This document shows, piece after piece, positions 33,885-46,800 of a DNA stretch of 64,000 nucleotides; the stretch's first letter is position 1, and each line of letters starts with the position of its first letter. The translations under genes and the position numbers were made by a program. Origin of the DNA: Pelodera strongyloides (Eukaryota; Nematoda; Chromadorea; Rhabditida; Rhabditidae); contig JAANDG010000644.1 in NCBI GenBank assembly GCA_036852015.1, forward strand, positions 1 to 64,000, given 5' to 3'. A model generated the notes under the pieces. The model did not search any database. It had not been told where the DNA came from and saw only the letters and a program-made list of their open reading frames with translations.

Positions 33885-34245
33885 GTCCTTTCTTTGTAAA
33901 TACCAGTATTCTTTTTTTTTGTTGTTTGTTTGTTGTTACTAATGAATTGCATAAAATATTAGACAGCACAACCAGAAACACACGTAATCAGTGACAAATT
34001 TGAGTCATTTTCATTGTTTTTTTTTTGACCAATTTAATTTTCATTTTCATAAGATATCAACTTGAAAAAAAGTCGAATCACGAAAAAAACTGACCAAAAC
34101 GACCCCGGTTTCAAATTGACAACGTATCATTTCATCAAACACGAGCAGCGTTCTAAAATTTAAAGAAAAATTGCTTCAACATCTAATTTGATTAGTTTAG
34201 TTTGTGATAGAATATAAACCTACATCCATAACCTATCCATGATCC

Positions 34246-34272
34246 ATAAACCGGCCGGTATTTCGCTTTAAC
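34246..34272. repeat. Orphan end of a family 1 MITE
   Basis: ATAAACCGGCCGGTATTTCG then CTTTAA without the opposite end nearby. Confidence 0.7.
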
Positions 34273-34552
34273 AAGCTCGATGGCGGTTCGTTTAGTTTCA
34301 CGTAAATGGGCCTTGTTGCATAATTGAGATATTTATCTCGGAACTGTGCACGGATGGCGCTCTCTTCGACAGTAATGCGGAAGAATCTTTAGGAGAATGT
34401 TTGGAACTCTTCACATACATCAAGAAGGGTTTCTCTCTTCATGGGGACGTCCGTAGTTAACAAAGTACAGTAGACACGTGTCGAGCCTTTGGACTCCCGA
34501 GGTTTTTAGAATAAAAGACAAGTCGCAATTCTTATCTTTATTCAAATCACCA

Positions 34553-34581
34553 ACGTTTCGGCAAAGCCATTATCAAGGCGA
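34553..34581 (-). other. Hammerhead-like motif in terminal repeat (left)
   Basis: Read on the minus strand: CTTGATAATGG, TTT, GCCGAAACGTTGG. A GGC/GCC stem II sits between a TGATAA box and GAAA. See the right copy for the pairing argument. Confidence 0.4.
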
Positions 34582-34778
34582 AACAACCTGCAATTACTGC
34601 GAATAACTAACTGTGCATTCAAAATTACATAAACGAACGGACACAAATTTGCATATACAATGAAACATACATAACTACCGAACTCATTAAAAGTGATGTG
34701 AAACACATGGTATACGAGGTGAATAAACTGATGACAAATCGAGGCTCAGAAACTACAAAGTACAGCGAAACTCACAAT

Positions 34779-35790
34779 CTAGGCAATTGCAACACCCCTT
34801 GCCGGGTCAAGATAGAGAGTGAGTGGATTGAGAGAGATAGGACGGGCAGACGAGGATGTAGAACGCTCAAACTTCCTGTTCAGTGACGGCTGATTCTCTC
34901 TAATAGAGATTGCCTCCTGTATCAGAAGTCTTCGGGGATGACTCTCCCGGTGAAGAATAGATACAGAAAAGCTGAATTCACCATTAAAGTCCTGGTGTGA
35001 TTCAGTAAAGTGAAGATCTAGCATCTTACCCCTAGCCTTGTCGCTCCTTAAGCGGTTGAGTAGTCTGGCCTATGTAGAATTCCTCGCACAGATTACATGT
35101 TATCTTATAGACCACGCACCTCGCAACGCAGTCTCCCAGGGGATTATTAATGCAAATATGACAAGGTACTGTCTTGGCCCAGCACTTCTTGTCATAGAAC
35201 CTGTTTTTGACTAACAACTCTCTGAGAGTTGGCGGAGGTTTTTCTGCTACAGTGAGACCTAAACTCGGGTGTTTTCTCACTGTGGCCTTAATGAAGTTAG
35301 TGAACTGATCACTAACAAACGGTATGGTGAGGACCGTTCCTACACGTCTAGGACTGGACATTTTATTTCGGCACTGAGGCAACCGAGCTTGCAAATTATT
35401 TGTGTTTGGTGAGTACCCGTTTTGGGTGCAAATTTTCTTTGCCAGCCTGATTGACTCAGTTTGGTAACATTGGGTGGAAACTAAAGCAGCAGTTTTCACG
35501 GTATTTCTAGCTACCTGCTGTTTTAAGGCAATAGGGTGCGCCGAGGTACAGTGTACCAGAATATTTTTGTTTGCTGGCTTACGGTACCACTTGGTCACAA
35601 AACGACCGCCGTGGAATGAGACCAGCATGTTAAGGAATGGGACAAAGTGGTCCTCACCAGGGGGCTCGCGGGTGAATTTGAAAATTTCGGTCGCTGAATT
35701 TAGCTCCCTAAACAACGAATCCATGCTATCCTGCGAGTCAGCCACGACGAAACAATCGTCGATGTACCTAGAGTAGAACCTAATACCTAA
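34779..35790 (-). pseudogene. Penelope-like polyprotein remnant: RT end plus GIY-YIG endonuclease
   Basis: From about 35790 downwards on the minus strand the frame reads FYSRYIDDCFVVADSQD (the catalytic YIDD of reverse transcriptase), then a thumb/linker region with PFLNMLVS, then VYKITCNLCEEFYIGQT, the GIY-YIG nuclease core with its CxxC. That frame stops at 35032. The rest of the nuclease (ending SILHRESHPRRLLIQEA...LNRK) continues in another frame to 34779, so one frameshift separates them. In this family the RT and GIY-YIG parts together copy the element at nicked DNA. This copy lacks the N-terminal RT and is frameshifted, so it should be inactive. Confidence 0.88.
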
Positions 35791-35824
35791 GCTAGTACTT
35801 GAAGACTCAATGTGATGGTTGTTT

Positions 35825-35857
35825 CACCTTGATAATGGCTTTGCCGAAACGTTGGTG
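35825..35857 (+). other. Hammerhead-like motif in terminal repeat (right)
   Basis: CACC-TTGATAA-TGGCTTTGCC-GAAA-CGTT-GGTG. It resembles minimal type I hammerhead ribozymes known from Penelope-like terminal repeats: stem I CACC/GGTG, stem II GGC/GCC, GAAA, palindromic ACGT. The core is not canonical (CUGAUGA reads UUGAUAA), although the C3-G8 to U-A change keeps pairing. Confidence 0.4.
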
Positions 35858-36236
35858 ATTTGAATAAAGATAAGAATTGCGACTTGTCTTTTATTCTAAA
35901 AACCTCGGGAGTCCAAAGGCTCGACACGTGTCTACTGTACTTTGTTTCTTCACATACAATCAGTACTCTATTCTATCAGAAATACCTTCATTACACACCA
36001 AATTATCCAAAAAAAATCGCCTTGCAATCTCATTATATTACGATTTCCTACGAAATTAATTATGAAAAATATGAAAATAAACGTACGATTTCCTGTAAAA
36101 GTAGATACTGATGGCCATGAATATCCAAACTGGTACAAAGGGTACCCACGCCCAGTCGAATATATCCATCCTTTCGAAGGAACCATTTTCCGCAAAATCT
36201 CGGAAGGTCCTTGTGGGATCCTCATTGCGACCTGCA

Positions 36237-36302
36237 GCCATGGCTCAACCGGTTAGGTTCTTATTCAGAGATTTGACGACCACGGTTCGAATCCTACAAG
36301 CT
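36237..36302 (+). pseudogene. tRNA-like pseudogene
   Basis: ATGGCTCAACCGGTTAGG (A-box-like) and GGTTCGAATCC (B box) about 35 bp apart, without good acceptor pairing. Confidence 0.45.
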
Positions 36303-37480
36303 CATAGACCATAGAACAACAGATACTGGCTTGTAGTTTTGAGAAAAGTATTGTTATTTTGAATATGCAAATGCGATGATAGATTAGAATTTGCCTTGCG
36401 ATGATATTGAAATCTTATATGCAAAGTAGAACACCTACTAGTATGTAATGCAGCAGCCGATAATAGGCGAATGCTTATATTTGAATATTTGAATATTTTA
36501 TTATACTCATTAAAAGAGCGCAACGCCGTGAGAGACGATGAAAAAGAAACCCTCGACCACTCGCTTTAGAGTCAAGCGAAGGCCGATTCATCCAGCCACC
36601 AGATGGTCATAATATATTGCAGAAACTTTCGGTAAAATTTTCATGCGTAATGTACCCCCACGCAGTTATTTAGTCAAATTTAATGCCAAATCACATTCAA
36701 CGGTCTAATAATAATGGCGGTTCTTTACACCCTTTGAACCCAAAAAACGCACATTCACCTAGTTTTGTTGTACGCAATCTTTATTGCGTGGTGCGCCGAT
36801 CGGAGGAAATCTACTTCACCCTCAATACAAATATCGCCCATTCGTCTAAAAAGTTTCAACACATAAGCAGGACCGCTGCATTCCCATGTATTCTATGCAA
36901 ATTCCTATAGCAGCCTGTTCCAGTCCAGAAAGTCATTGAATCACATAAATACATCCGACATGGACTGGCAATTATACACAAACCCCTTGCCTAGTAAAAC
37001 CAGCACTATACACAAACCTCGTGCCAAGCCCCTTAGAAGGGATATAGTAAAAACAGCTATATAATGCACTTACTTACGGTGGCTCCAGACGTCCAGAACG
37101 GGTTTTCCCAGTTGAAACATTAGACTCTTAGTCTCTAAGTTATGCCGCATTTCTTTGTGTATACAATTAAACCGTCTCAATCACTTTAATGTCCTATAAA
37201 AGGCGGAACGCATGGATTGCAACCAATTACGGTATAAGAGTGTCTGTATAGAGATACTTCCTTGAAAGTTGAGATTAATCTGAACCTCCTGTAGGTCACC
37301 TTAGTATAAGTGTTCCAGTGAGCTCCTTGATGTGACAACACTTTAAACACAATTAGTTAAATAAAGAATTAAGCGGTATAACACCGTATTTCTGAAGTAT
37401 ATGCTGAGCAAATGCATTTCCATGCAGCATATGCAAGTATCTGCATGATTAGACAAAGAAAAACGAATAGAACAAAAAGA
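36303..37480. other. Gene-free stretch
   Basis: Only short frames without recognisable motifs; no clear repeats. Confidence 0.4.
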
Positions 37481-37960
37481 ATGTTTCCCGCAAAAGAATT
37501 TGATGCGCGCCGCAAAAGTTTTTTCACTCCCACCGGTTGCCGTTTTGGTGCGGGAAACACCCCCAAACAGTTGCCGAAAAGGTGCGGAAACGGTGCGGGA
37601 TAAGTAGCAACTGCAAAAAGAAAGCAGCGTGTTGGATTCGAACCCTACATTCTTGTTAGATAACTTCTCTGAACAGTGCCTTAGACCACTCGGCCTCACA
37701 ACACATGTCAAATCTGTGCTTGCGGAAAAATATTAGTACAACGACTGCACTAACGGCAGATCCTCCGAGCGCTTCAAAAAGGTTGCCGAAAAGGTGCGGA
37801 AATGGTGCGGGGCGCAAGTTGCGCGCCGCACCATTTCCGCACCGTTTCCGCACCTTTTCGGGAAACACTGCGCGCCATTTCTATTCCGCGCGCATTTTGT
37901 TTCCCATTCCTTTGCGGCGCGCATTTTGTTTCCCGAAATGGTGCGGCGCGCAACTCATCG
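37480..37960. repeat. GC-rich palindromic repeat region with tRNA-like insert
   Basis: AAGGTGCGGAAAYGGTGCGG words occur near 37580 and 37791. The second is followed by a ~75-bp hairpin centred on GCGCAAGTTGCGCGC (about 37790-37866), with TTTTCGGGAAACACTGCGCG after it. GCGCATTTTGTTTCCC repeats follow. The layout echoes the 24282 element. Confidence 0.7.
37625..37702 (-). pseudogene. tRNA-Leu-like sequence, class II
   Basis: On the minus strand GAGGCCGAGTGGTCTAAGGC (A box), an anticodon-loop-like TTCAGAG (would read CAG), a variable region and GGTTCGAATCC (B box). GTGTTGT and ACGCTGC ends pair with G-U pairs and one mismatch; the T stem is poor. Most likely a pseudogene. Confidence 0.55.
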
Positions 37961-39146
37961 GCTCTCAGTGCTGGCTTCGATATTGATATATACAGTAGCT
38001 TGTAACTTTCACAAATTAAAATCGCGTTTTGCATAAAAATCGTGCAAGTGTACGTGCTTTGTCCGTTCAATTATCGTAGTTGAGATCAAATTCGATGTTT
38101 TTAAAGTGCTTCTTACGTACCCAAATTAGAAGAACGCCGAGTTGCATTTCGCTATGTTAAAAATTTGAGAATGTTGAAAATTGTTCTGTTTTCTATTTAT
38201 TGGAGATGTTTAGTAACATTATTGATGTGTCCTTATGTTCGGGTTTCTTATTTATTAGCTTTATTATATTTTATTGTTATTATTTTTCGTTTAATGAATT
38301 AGAATTAGACGATCAACTGGCTTCAAGACAATAGTTTAAACGTGTTTTGTTAAATAAAGCAAATTAGGCAACGCCCAAATTTACGAATACGGGTGGTAAA
38401 CCGTGTTATGTTGCTTGAATTGAATTTGCTCTCATTACAATAACGCTAACGACTCTAGTGCAAGTCCTTACAGTCTTACGTGATGTGCAATTCACACGAA
38501 AACTCTTATTTGTTAATGTAAGAGTAGTACTGTATGTAATAGTACTCTTTCTCAGAATATAAGTGCTAGTTCTCTTGACACTCACTCCTATACTTATAGT
38601 ATAGTCGCCAAAGAGAAAATATGCGAATATATGCCTGTTTTACTATACCTCATGACCCGATTTTTCTTTTCCTCCATAGTATTTTGGGTTAACTCGGCTT
38701 AATCCGCTAAACGTTCGTCTTCGTGGGGAAAATACATATAATCGGTATAATATACATGTCAGTCAATTTATTAAAACTATTTTTTGCCCACCAGTTGACC
38801 CATTTTCCTTTCCTTTTAAAAATTGAGACACGCCTTAAAATGCATATTTGTAACTGAAATAACAAGGGTTAGAGCTGTATATAAGAGGCATTAGGTGTGT
38901 TCAGCCATTGAGATTATATTGTAACTGCATCTTTGGGAAGGCCATGCGATCTGTAAAGTTAACATTTCCAAATTTTTTGCTAGATTTTTTGAAACTGTTG
39001 TAAACATTCTCAGAACATCTATGATCAGGTCCTAAGATTTGAACATGCTAACTTGACGAGCGCTTGACTAAACGCAACCTAGAGGCACATACCTTTTATT
39101 CTATTGATAGAGTTCCAGCACTTACCGTCGTGTCTCTACCTCTAGC

Positions 39147-39186
<40 letters not shown>

Positions 39187-39380
39187 TCTCTCTCTCTCTC
39201 CCTCTCCCTAACCAACGTAACCAACAACATATCCCTCCACCACATGAACTCATTTCATACATATTAATAGAAACCATTATCTACCTGTTGCCATCTATCC
39301 GCCGTGGGTTTCCACTCTAATTTCTTGAGCCCGGCAAGGTTTGCAACATGGGAGATCAAATTATTTCAATTTTAGAATGT
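37961..39380. other. Gene-free AT-rich stretch with (CT)n
   Basis: No gene recognised. A (TC)n microsatellite lies at 39148-39203. Confidence 0.5.
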
Positions 39381-39561
39381 TTAAAGCGAAATACCGTCCG
39401 GTATTTGAAACGCAGAGTACACTTGCTCTCTTCTACAGCATATGCAAATGAGCATAATTTAGCATAAAAAATAGACCCAAATTAAACCCCACTTCGCATA
39501 AATACATAAGAATGCAGTTGCCCACGATGCGTTTCAAAAACCGGCCGGTATTTCCCTTTAA
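39381..39561. mobile_element. TTAA-flanked palindromic MITE, family 1
   Basis: TTAAAGCGAAATACCGTCCG ... AACCGGCCGGTATTTCCC then TTTAA. Confidence 0.85.
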
Positions 39562-40011
39562 ACATTTATTGGACTCTTGGAAGTGTTAATTGCTTCTTGC
39601 TTCATAAAGCTATCATGTATGTTCAACGGGAAGGGAAGAATAGGACTCTCAATTTATAATTTTGTTTTCAATTTTCGCCCAATTGTCATGGTAAAATATC
39701 TCTTAATTTGAATAAGTATTACGCGGAATATGCAATTAAATTGGAATCAGATCGTCGAAATAAGCACACTGTAATTGTTGGGCCATGTCATTAATTATCT
39801 CGTGGATTAACCCCGCAAATGCCATATGCGGTGTAAAGAGTATTCGTACATAGCGCATTCGGGTTACTGCGGGCGGAGGTATATCAAGGATGCTAGAATT
39901 TGAGTTTTTGATGTACTTAGTATTGTAGGAATGCCCGATGTGTTCAATTATTGTTGTTATCTTCGCTGTGATCTTTTTTGAGGTAATGTACGAATACTCA
40001 CATTAATTTTC

Positions 40012-40030
40012 TTAAAGGATCGCAGGAGAG

Positions 40031-40075
<45 letters not shown>

Positions 40076-40530
40076 CAAAAAAAAAAAAACCTCACTTCAT
40101 TTCGTCTTTTTCTTAAAGGATCGCAGTTTCAATTTCGTCTTTTTACTTCAATTTTCAATAAATATAAAAAGATACCTAGAAAAATACCTATCCAATACCG
40201 ATTTACGGAGCATTTATCACAGGGAAGGAAATCCCTTCGGTTGAGTTTTGATTTTAAACAAAATGGGGTGTTTTCTAAATTGCAGTGGGACTTGGCCGGT
40301 TGCCAATGATGACAAAACAAAGAAAAACCGGGGAAGAGGGAAAGTGTCTGCTCTACTGTCTTAGTTGTCGTTGTTATACTGTACCTTATTAAAACACAAC
40401 CGAGGGGATTTCTTTCCCTGGGTTAAATTTTCAGTAAATTGACACAGTAAATGTATTTTTCTATGTACCTTTTTATGTTTATGGATAATTGAAGTAAAAA
40501 TACGAATTTGAAGTGACTGCGATCCTTTAA
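40012..40530. mobile_element. TTAA-flanked MITE, family 5, with nested start and A tract
   Basis: A complete element runs 40113-40530 between TTAAAGGATCGCAGTTTCAA and GTGACTGCGATCCTTTAA, with inner inverted TTTTACTTCAATT / AATTGAAGTAAAAA. A second left end (TTAAAGGATCGCAG) sits at 40012, followed by an A tract at 40029-40090, as if a truncated copy were joined to it. Confidence 0.85.
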
Positions 40531-40891
40531 GATAATTAAACTACGGCCATTCAATTGTCGCTGAATATCTTTCATCATATTAATGCATGTGTCAATAAAT
40601 TTAATTTATTTATTTATTGGCCAAATGTGAATAGAAAATAATTGGTTTTAGATTAGATATTTCTGTATTCATGCGCTTGACTTATGATTTTCTTGACGGT
40701 GTGTTAACCGAGTGGTCGGAATCTGTTGAAACGTGTTTATATGATTTCCCGAGTGATTATTATGTATTGTTTTTTTCTGCTGCATGTTCGATTTAACTTT
40801 TTCCTGCTCCGGGCTAAATTTTTCGCCCCATCATTGTTTGGTGCAAATATGAAAAGAACGATAAAACTTCACTAATAATTTCAGAATAAAA

Positions 40892-43800
40892 ATGAAACTA
40901 TCAGGATTTGACTCCTTAATCGACGATTGTTTTCTCATCAAATTACTGTTTACAGAGAAAAAACAAGGTCAGTTATGAAATACTTTGTTGTAGATTTGAA
41001 CAGCTGCTTTTTAATGTACATTATATGAAAATTATACAAAAATTGTATTCCAAGCTATTATGTACCAGACTCATGCGATCCTACTAAATTGGTCATACTG
41101 CATCCTTACTTATATGAAACGTCTGAAACGTATCTTCCTAGTTTATGTAAAATACGACTACGCTTATTTTGAAGAGTTGAGAAAAGGGACTACCTACAAC
41201 AAACGCCTGTAACGTGGAATTCCGTTTCGAGTTCACACAAACAAAACAACAAACTCTTCTACATAATATAAGAAGATGTGCGCCGGAAATGTGCATATCA
41301 TATACATAAATAATACATGCGACCCCGTATATTTTTTCAAATAAAACGTGTTATATCGCTTTAAAATTCAACTCTGCCCCTTTTCAGGCTTCCGACAAGA
41401 TATTCAAGGACTTCGTGGTCTAGCGATAAGTGCTGTTTTATTGTATCATTTCCTACCCACCGTGGTCAGCTACGGCTTTCTTGGTGTCGATATGTGAGTT
41501 TTCCTTTGTTTTTGTAAATTTTGTTGGCAAAAAATTTGAACTTTCCAAAGAGAATATATCTACACACTCAATCGGAGCTGGAACCAAATTTTTTCGGACA
41601 AAAGATCAAAGAATAAGTAATGTCTACAAACTTTTCAAATTTACTTTTTTTTAGTGGGAGAAAAACCGTGCAGTGCAGTTTTGAAGTTTTTTTTTTTTTT
41701 TTTTTTTTTGAACCCAGATATCCATGTTTTCAGGTTCTTCGTGATTTCTGGCTATTTAATATCAATGATTCTCACTTCTACATCTCGTCTGGATTTTGCC
41801 GCACTGTTGAATTTTTATATGAGAAGAATTAAACGGATTGTACCATTGTATTATATCGTGTTTGGATCGGCAGGTATTTATGTGTAACATAGCGATAGCC
41901 TTGTAGGAGCAGCTACATATAACATAAACCATGAAACCTGTCAGCTTTTGGAACCTCGGATGAGAGACTTGTTATACGATCAGGGTGGAAACGGGGTTAT
42001 CATGTTAAAGAACATGATATACTTTATCTATCAATACTCTCCTTCACACTTTTCCTTACATTACTGTAACTTTTTTTTACTTATTTTTTTAAATTATAGT
42101 TTATTTTTCTTTGTATTATGGCTTTTTTTCAGCATTTATCTCAATATTCGTCTTGTCCTATTCATGGCTAATAGACAATTTTCAACGTTTTCACTACTCA
42201 TTACTATTCCTTTTAAACTTTGATCTCTACCGCGCGCAGAAGGGATATTTTGGAATAGTGAGTTTGTGTAGGCTTATTCTGGTCACGCAACTATTATATA
42301 ATACATGTACCATATAGTTTAGCTTATCAGAATGTACATGCAGACTATATCGTTAGGAGACCGCACCGTCACTCTTCCAACTACCATACCATAGAGTCAC
42401 TCTTGAATTCATTTTTTTGCTCTCCCCCTGTAATAGGAATTTGTAACGTACAGTTAACCAATTCGTATTATTTCTTTTCAGAGAAAATACAAATTAGAAT
42501 GTCTAGGTTTTAGGGAATTAGCTTCCTAAAACAACAATATAAACCCCCGCTGAAGACCTAAGAGCAGAACCTTATTGGAACCAAGACCACCCGACTCGCC
42601 TCGCCGGACTTCACCTACACAACCCCTGCCGGAGCCTACACGACGACTTCCAGAGGACCAATTGGCCCGCTCTACCATATTCACTTCTCCAGTTATCTAT
42701 TTGAATAAAGCATATATCACAGTGGCGTTCACCGGATTCGAAGATAAGGACTCGCGATATTATGGAAAACAAGCTGGAGAAATATGATGCCTCACGCATG
42801 GATTTGGAGATGTGGTTGGAGTTATTATCGATTCAGTTTCTGTTGAAGGATGTTACGACAAATGAGAAAAAGGTTTTGACGCTGCTCTCACTTTTATCGA
42901 TCGACACGTATACGTCTTTATCGTCATGGTGTGCACCGAAACAACCTATGGAATTGAAGTTTGAAGATTTGACTGGTATTTTGAAGGAACGATATTGCAA
43001 GAAGCGTATGTTAATCACTTATCGACACGAGTTGCTACAGGAGAAGCAAAAGCCAGGTCAATCATTGGAGGAATTCTACAGGTCGCTAGAACAGCTAGCA
43101 GGTAAGTGCGCATTTGACAAGGTTAAAGACGTTAAGGATTGTATTCTCACTATGCAGTTTATAAGAGGCATGAGTGATGACGTGGTGCGTAAAAGATTGT
43201 TGGCAGAAGAGGAAGTGGAAGGCATAAAGGCACTGCAATTGGCTCAGAAAGTGGAAATCGCGGAGCGAAGTTCTGATCAATTGGCAGGAAGGCAAGATTA
43301 TACGATTCACCAACAGCACCAGGAACGCAGGAATCAACCAACCTCAAGGAACGGACAAAACAACGACAGGCAACAATCACGAAACTGCTTTGTTTGTGGT
43401 AAGTTTGGTCATTTTGCTCGTGAATGTCCTAGTCCTAAGCAACCTAACAATCAGTTCAAGAACAGGCGTAATAATTTTCAGGGTAAGAGGCAACATCAGA
43501 TTAACCCAGAAGTTGAACTTGATAGTATTGTGGTTGTACCAACAGAGGCAAAAGCATTCGCAATTAAGTCCAGGGATTATCAATTTCAACCGCCTTTGAT
43601 GCTGCCCGTGGTTTTACAAGGGATGGAAGTTCAAATGGAACTTGATACGGGAGCAGCGGTATCGATTATTGATGAATCAACGTGGAAGAGGATTGGACGA
43701 CCAAATTTGCGAATGGTGGAATATGGCGCGAGAAGTTACACAGGAGGCAAAATATCGTTCAAAGGAGTTTGTACTGTGGATATGCGAGTTGGAGACGTCC

Positions 43801-46800
43801 GACAAGAAGCTAAACTACACGTACTACAAACAGGATCTCCTATATTTGGACGGGATTTACAAAGTCAGGTTGGTATCGGGTTAAGCATTTTACAGGATTT
43901 AGCCAATCAAGGTTTCTCAGTTAACGAGCTCAGGAAGGCTGATGATGTCAGTCAAGGGAATCCACAGACCAAGGATCCGTCGGAAAAAGTTAGTGCTCTG
44001 ATCAAGAAGTACCCTGCAGTTTTTTCTGATGGTCTGGGGAGATGTACAAAGCTGCAGGCTAAGCTGCATATGGACGAAGGATCGTTCCGAGGCAGGAAGT
44101 TTTACAGGGCTCGACCCGTGCCCCATGCACTGAAGGATCAGGTCAGTAGTAATTTGGAGGAGATGGTTCGTGACGGGATCACAGAACAAGTGACACATTC
44201 AGAATGGGCCGCTCCCATTGTCATTGTTCCGAAACCGAACGGGAAAATCCGCCTGTGTGGGGATTATCGAGTGGCTGTTAATAAGTGTTTGCAAGTTGAT
44301 CAGTACCCTATTCCTAGAATCAATGAGTTGTTTCATAGCCTAAACAGAGGAGAACATTACTCAAAGTTGGATTTAGAGAAAGCGTACAATCAGATCGAAC
44401 TGGACGAGGAGTCGAAGAAATACACTACAATCAGCACTCATATGGGTTTGTTTCGTTATAACAGACTGCCGTTCGGGGTTGCCAATGCGCCTGCAATATT
44501 TCAACATTTAATGGATCGAATGTTGCATGGAATCGAAAATGTCATCGTTTATTTGGACGACATCGTGGTAACTGGAAGGACACAAGAAGAACATCTCCGA
44601 ACACTAGAGAAAGTGTTCAAGCGACTCGACGAACATGGATTGAAGGTCAAGAAGGAAAAATGTGAGTTTTTCAAGGACCAAATTGAAGTCCTAGGACATG
44701 TTCTTAGCCGGGAGGGGATACGCACTAATCCCAAGAAAGTAAAGGCCTTAAAGGAGATGCCGGCTCCTAAGTCGCTCAAAGAGTTGGAAAGCCTAGTAGG
44801 TTTCGTAAATTATTACGCTAGGTTTGTTCCTCGGTTGGCTGATCTTTGCCGACCATTAAATAAATTGCGAAGGAAAGATGTCACCTTCCAATGGGGTGAG
44901 GAACAAGATACTGCATTCCGTGAAATAAAGGAAAGGATGCAGGAAACGGACGTGCTGACACATTTCGATCCGACCAAGCCTGTGGTTTTGGCTACGGATG
45001 CTAGCGAGTATGGACTTGGAGCTGTACTTTATCATCAGATGGAGGACGGAACGGAGAAAGTAATCGAGTATGCGTCAAGAGCAATGACAACGACAGAGCA
45101 GAAATACGCGCAAATCGAGAAAGAGGCATTAGGAATCGTTTGGGGAATGGACAAATTTCAGACGTATTTGTTTGGGCTGAAATTCAAGCTACGGACAGAT
45201 CACCAACCATTACTGAAGATTCTTGGACCAAAAGCCGAAATGCCGATTCTCGCGGCGAAGAGATTGCACAGATGGGCTCTTAAGATTGCACAATTTACTT
45301 TCAGTATTGAATATGTTCCAACAGCAGAATTTGGTAATGCAGATGGTCTCTCTCGTTTAGTGGATCCTACGGAACAAATTACAGAATACTTGGCTAGTGA
45401 AGAATTTCAAGTGAAATCGGTTAAGGAAGAATATTTTCAAGGCACACCTTTCAACAAGGAAATTGTTCTGAAGGCGATAGAGGAGGATAAAGTTCTCTGT
45501 GATGTGCGCAAGTACATTCGGACACAGTGGCCTCCGAATATTCACCCAACGGACGATTATCTTTACAAGTTAGGACGAGTGCGAGATGAATTACACGTAC
45601 AAGATGAAATTGTACTGAAGGAAAACCGAATTGTAATACCCGCAGGACTCAGGAAAATGGTCATCGATATGTTGCACAAAGGACATCCAGGAATGTCGAG
45701 GATGAAAGAATTGGCTCGAGGTAAGGTTTGGTACCCTATGATTGATGTGGACATAGAAAATCGAGTAAGAGGTTGCGAAGATTGTCAATCGCAAGCCAGG
45801 AAACCTCAGAAAACCTTGACAAATCTGTGGCCGGAACCAAACAAGGTTTGGCAAAGAATTCATCTTGACTTCGCAGGACCCGTTCATGGATATCACTGGC
45901 TCATTCTGGTCGACGCTAAGTCGAAGTGGGTGCAAGTAACCCGAATGAGTAGGATCACATCACAAGATGTCATCGCGGAATTGGAAAAGACGTTTACAAT
46001 CTATGGATTAGTGGAACAGATTGTTACGGACAATGGAAGACAATTCACATCACATGAATACAGGACATACTGCAAGGATCGCGGAATACAGGTAACATAT
46101 TCTCCCCCGTACCATCCCCAGTCTAATGGTGCTGCTGAACGTGTGGTTCAGACATTCAAGAAAGTTATGGCCAAAGAACTGGGAAGGGGTGATGTAAATG
46201 TGGAAGTTGCCTTACGTAAGTTTTTGGCCAGTTATCGCCATACACCGCATTCCACTACAGGTGTAAGTCCTGCAGAGCTGATGTTTGGAAGACCTACACG
46301 TACGATATTCGATCTAAATTGGGATGAAAAGTTGCTGGCTCCTGTACAGATGTTGGAAAAGGAACGAAAAGTGGATTTAGCACCTGTTTCTACGTTGGCT
46401 CAACAAAATAATCACTCTTTCCGAGCTCGTGAGCAGATGAAGAAGAACTTCAACAAGAGAGCTAAAGAAGTGGAATATGCTATCGGAGATATCGTTTACG
46501 CTGAAAATTTTAGAGGATCGCCGCAGTGGATACCTGGTAAGATTGTATCGAAAGTGGGACAGGTAATGTATACGGTACATACGACTAAGGGAGACTGGGT
46601 TCGTCATGCTAATCAGTTGCGTCGTCGCTACCCTGAATGGATAGTATGGGACGACGATCAGGTAGATGTTCCAGTCAAAACAGGAGACGATCTACATACA
46701 TCAACAACCCAGAGAAGCTCGCCCTGCACGTCTACGACTCAATCCGTTACTTCTACAGAACAGAAGGATGACCCACCACTACGACGCAGCACTCGAAAAA

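Larger units (their letters stand above)
34461..35944 (-). mobile_element. 5'-truncated Penelope-like retroelement
   Basis: Coding remnant on the minus strand flanked by inverted ~118-bp terminal repeats (34461-34579 and 35827-35944) whose outer ends read CAAAGTACAGTAGACACGTG and its inverse. The coding part starts just before the reverse transcriptase YIDD box, so most of the RT is missing. Terminal repeats in inverted order are a known feature of this class. Confidence 0.82.
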
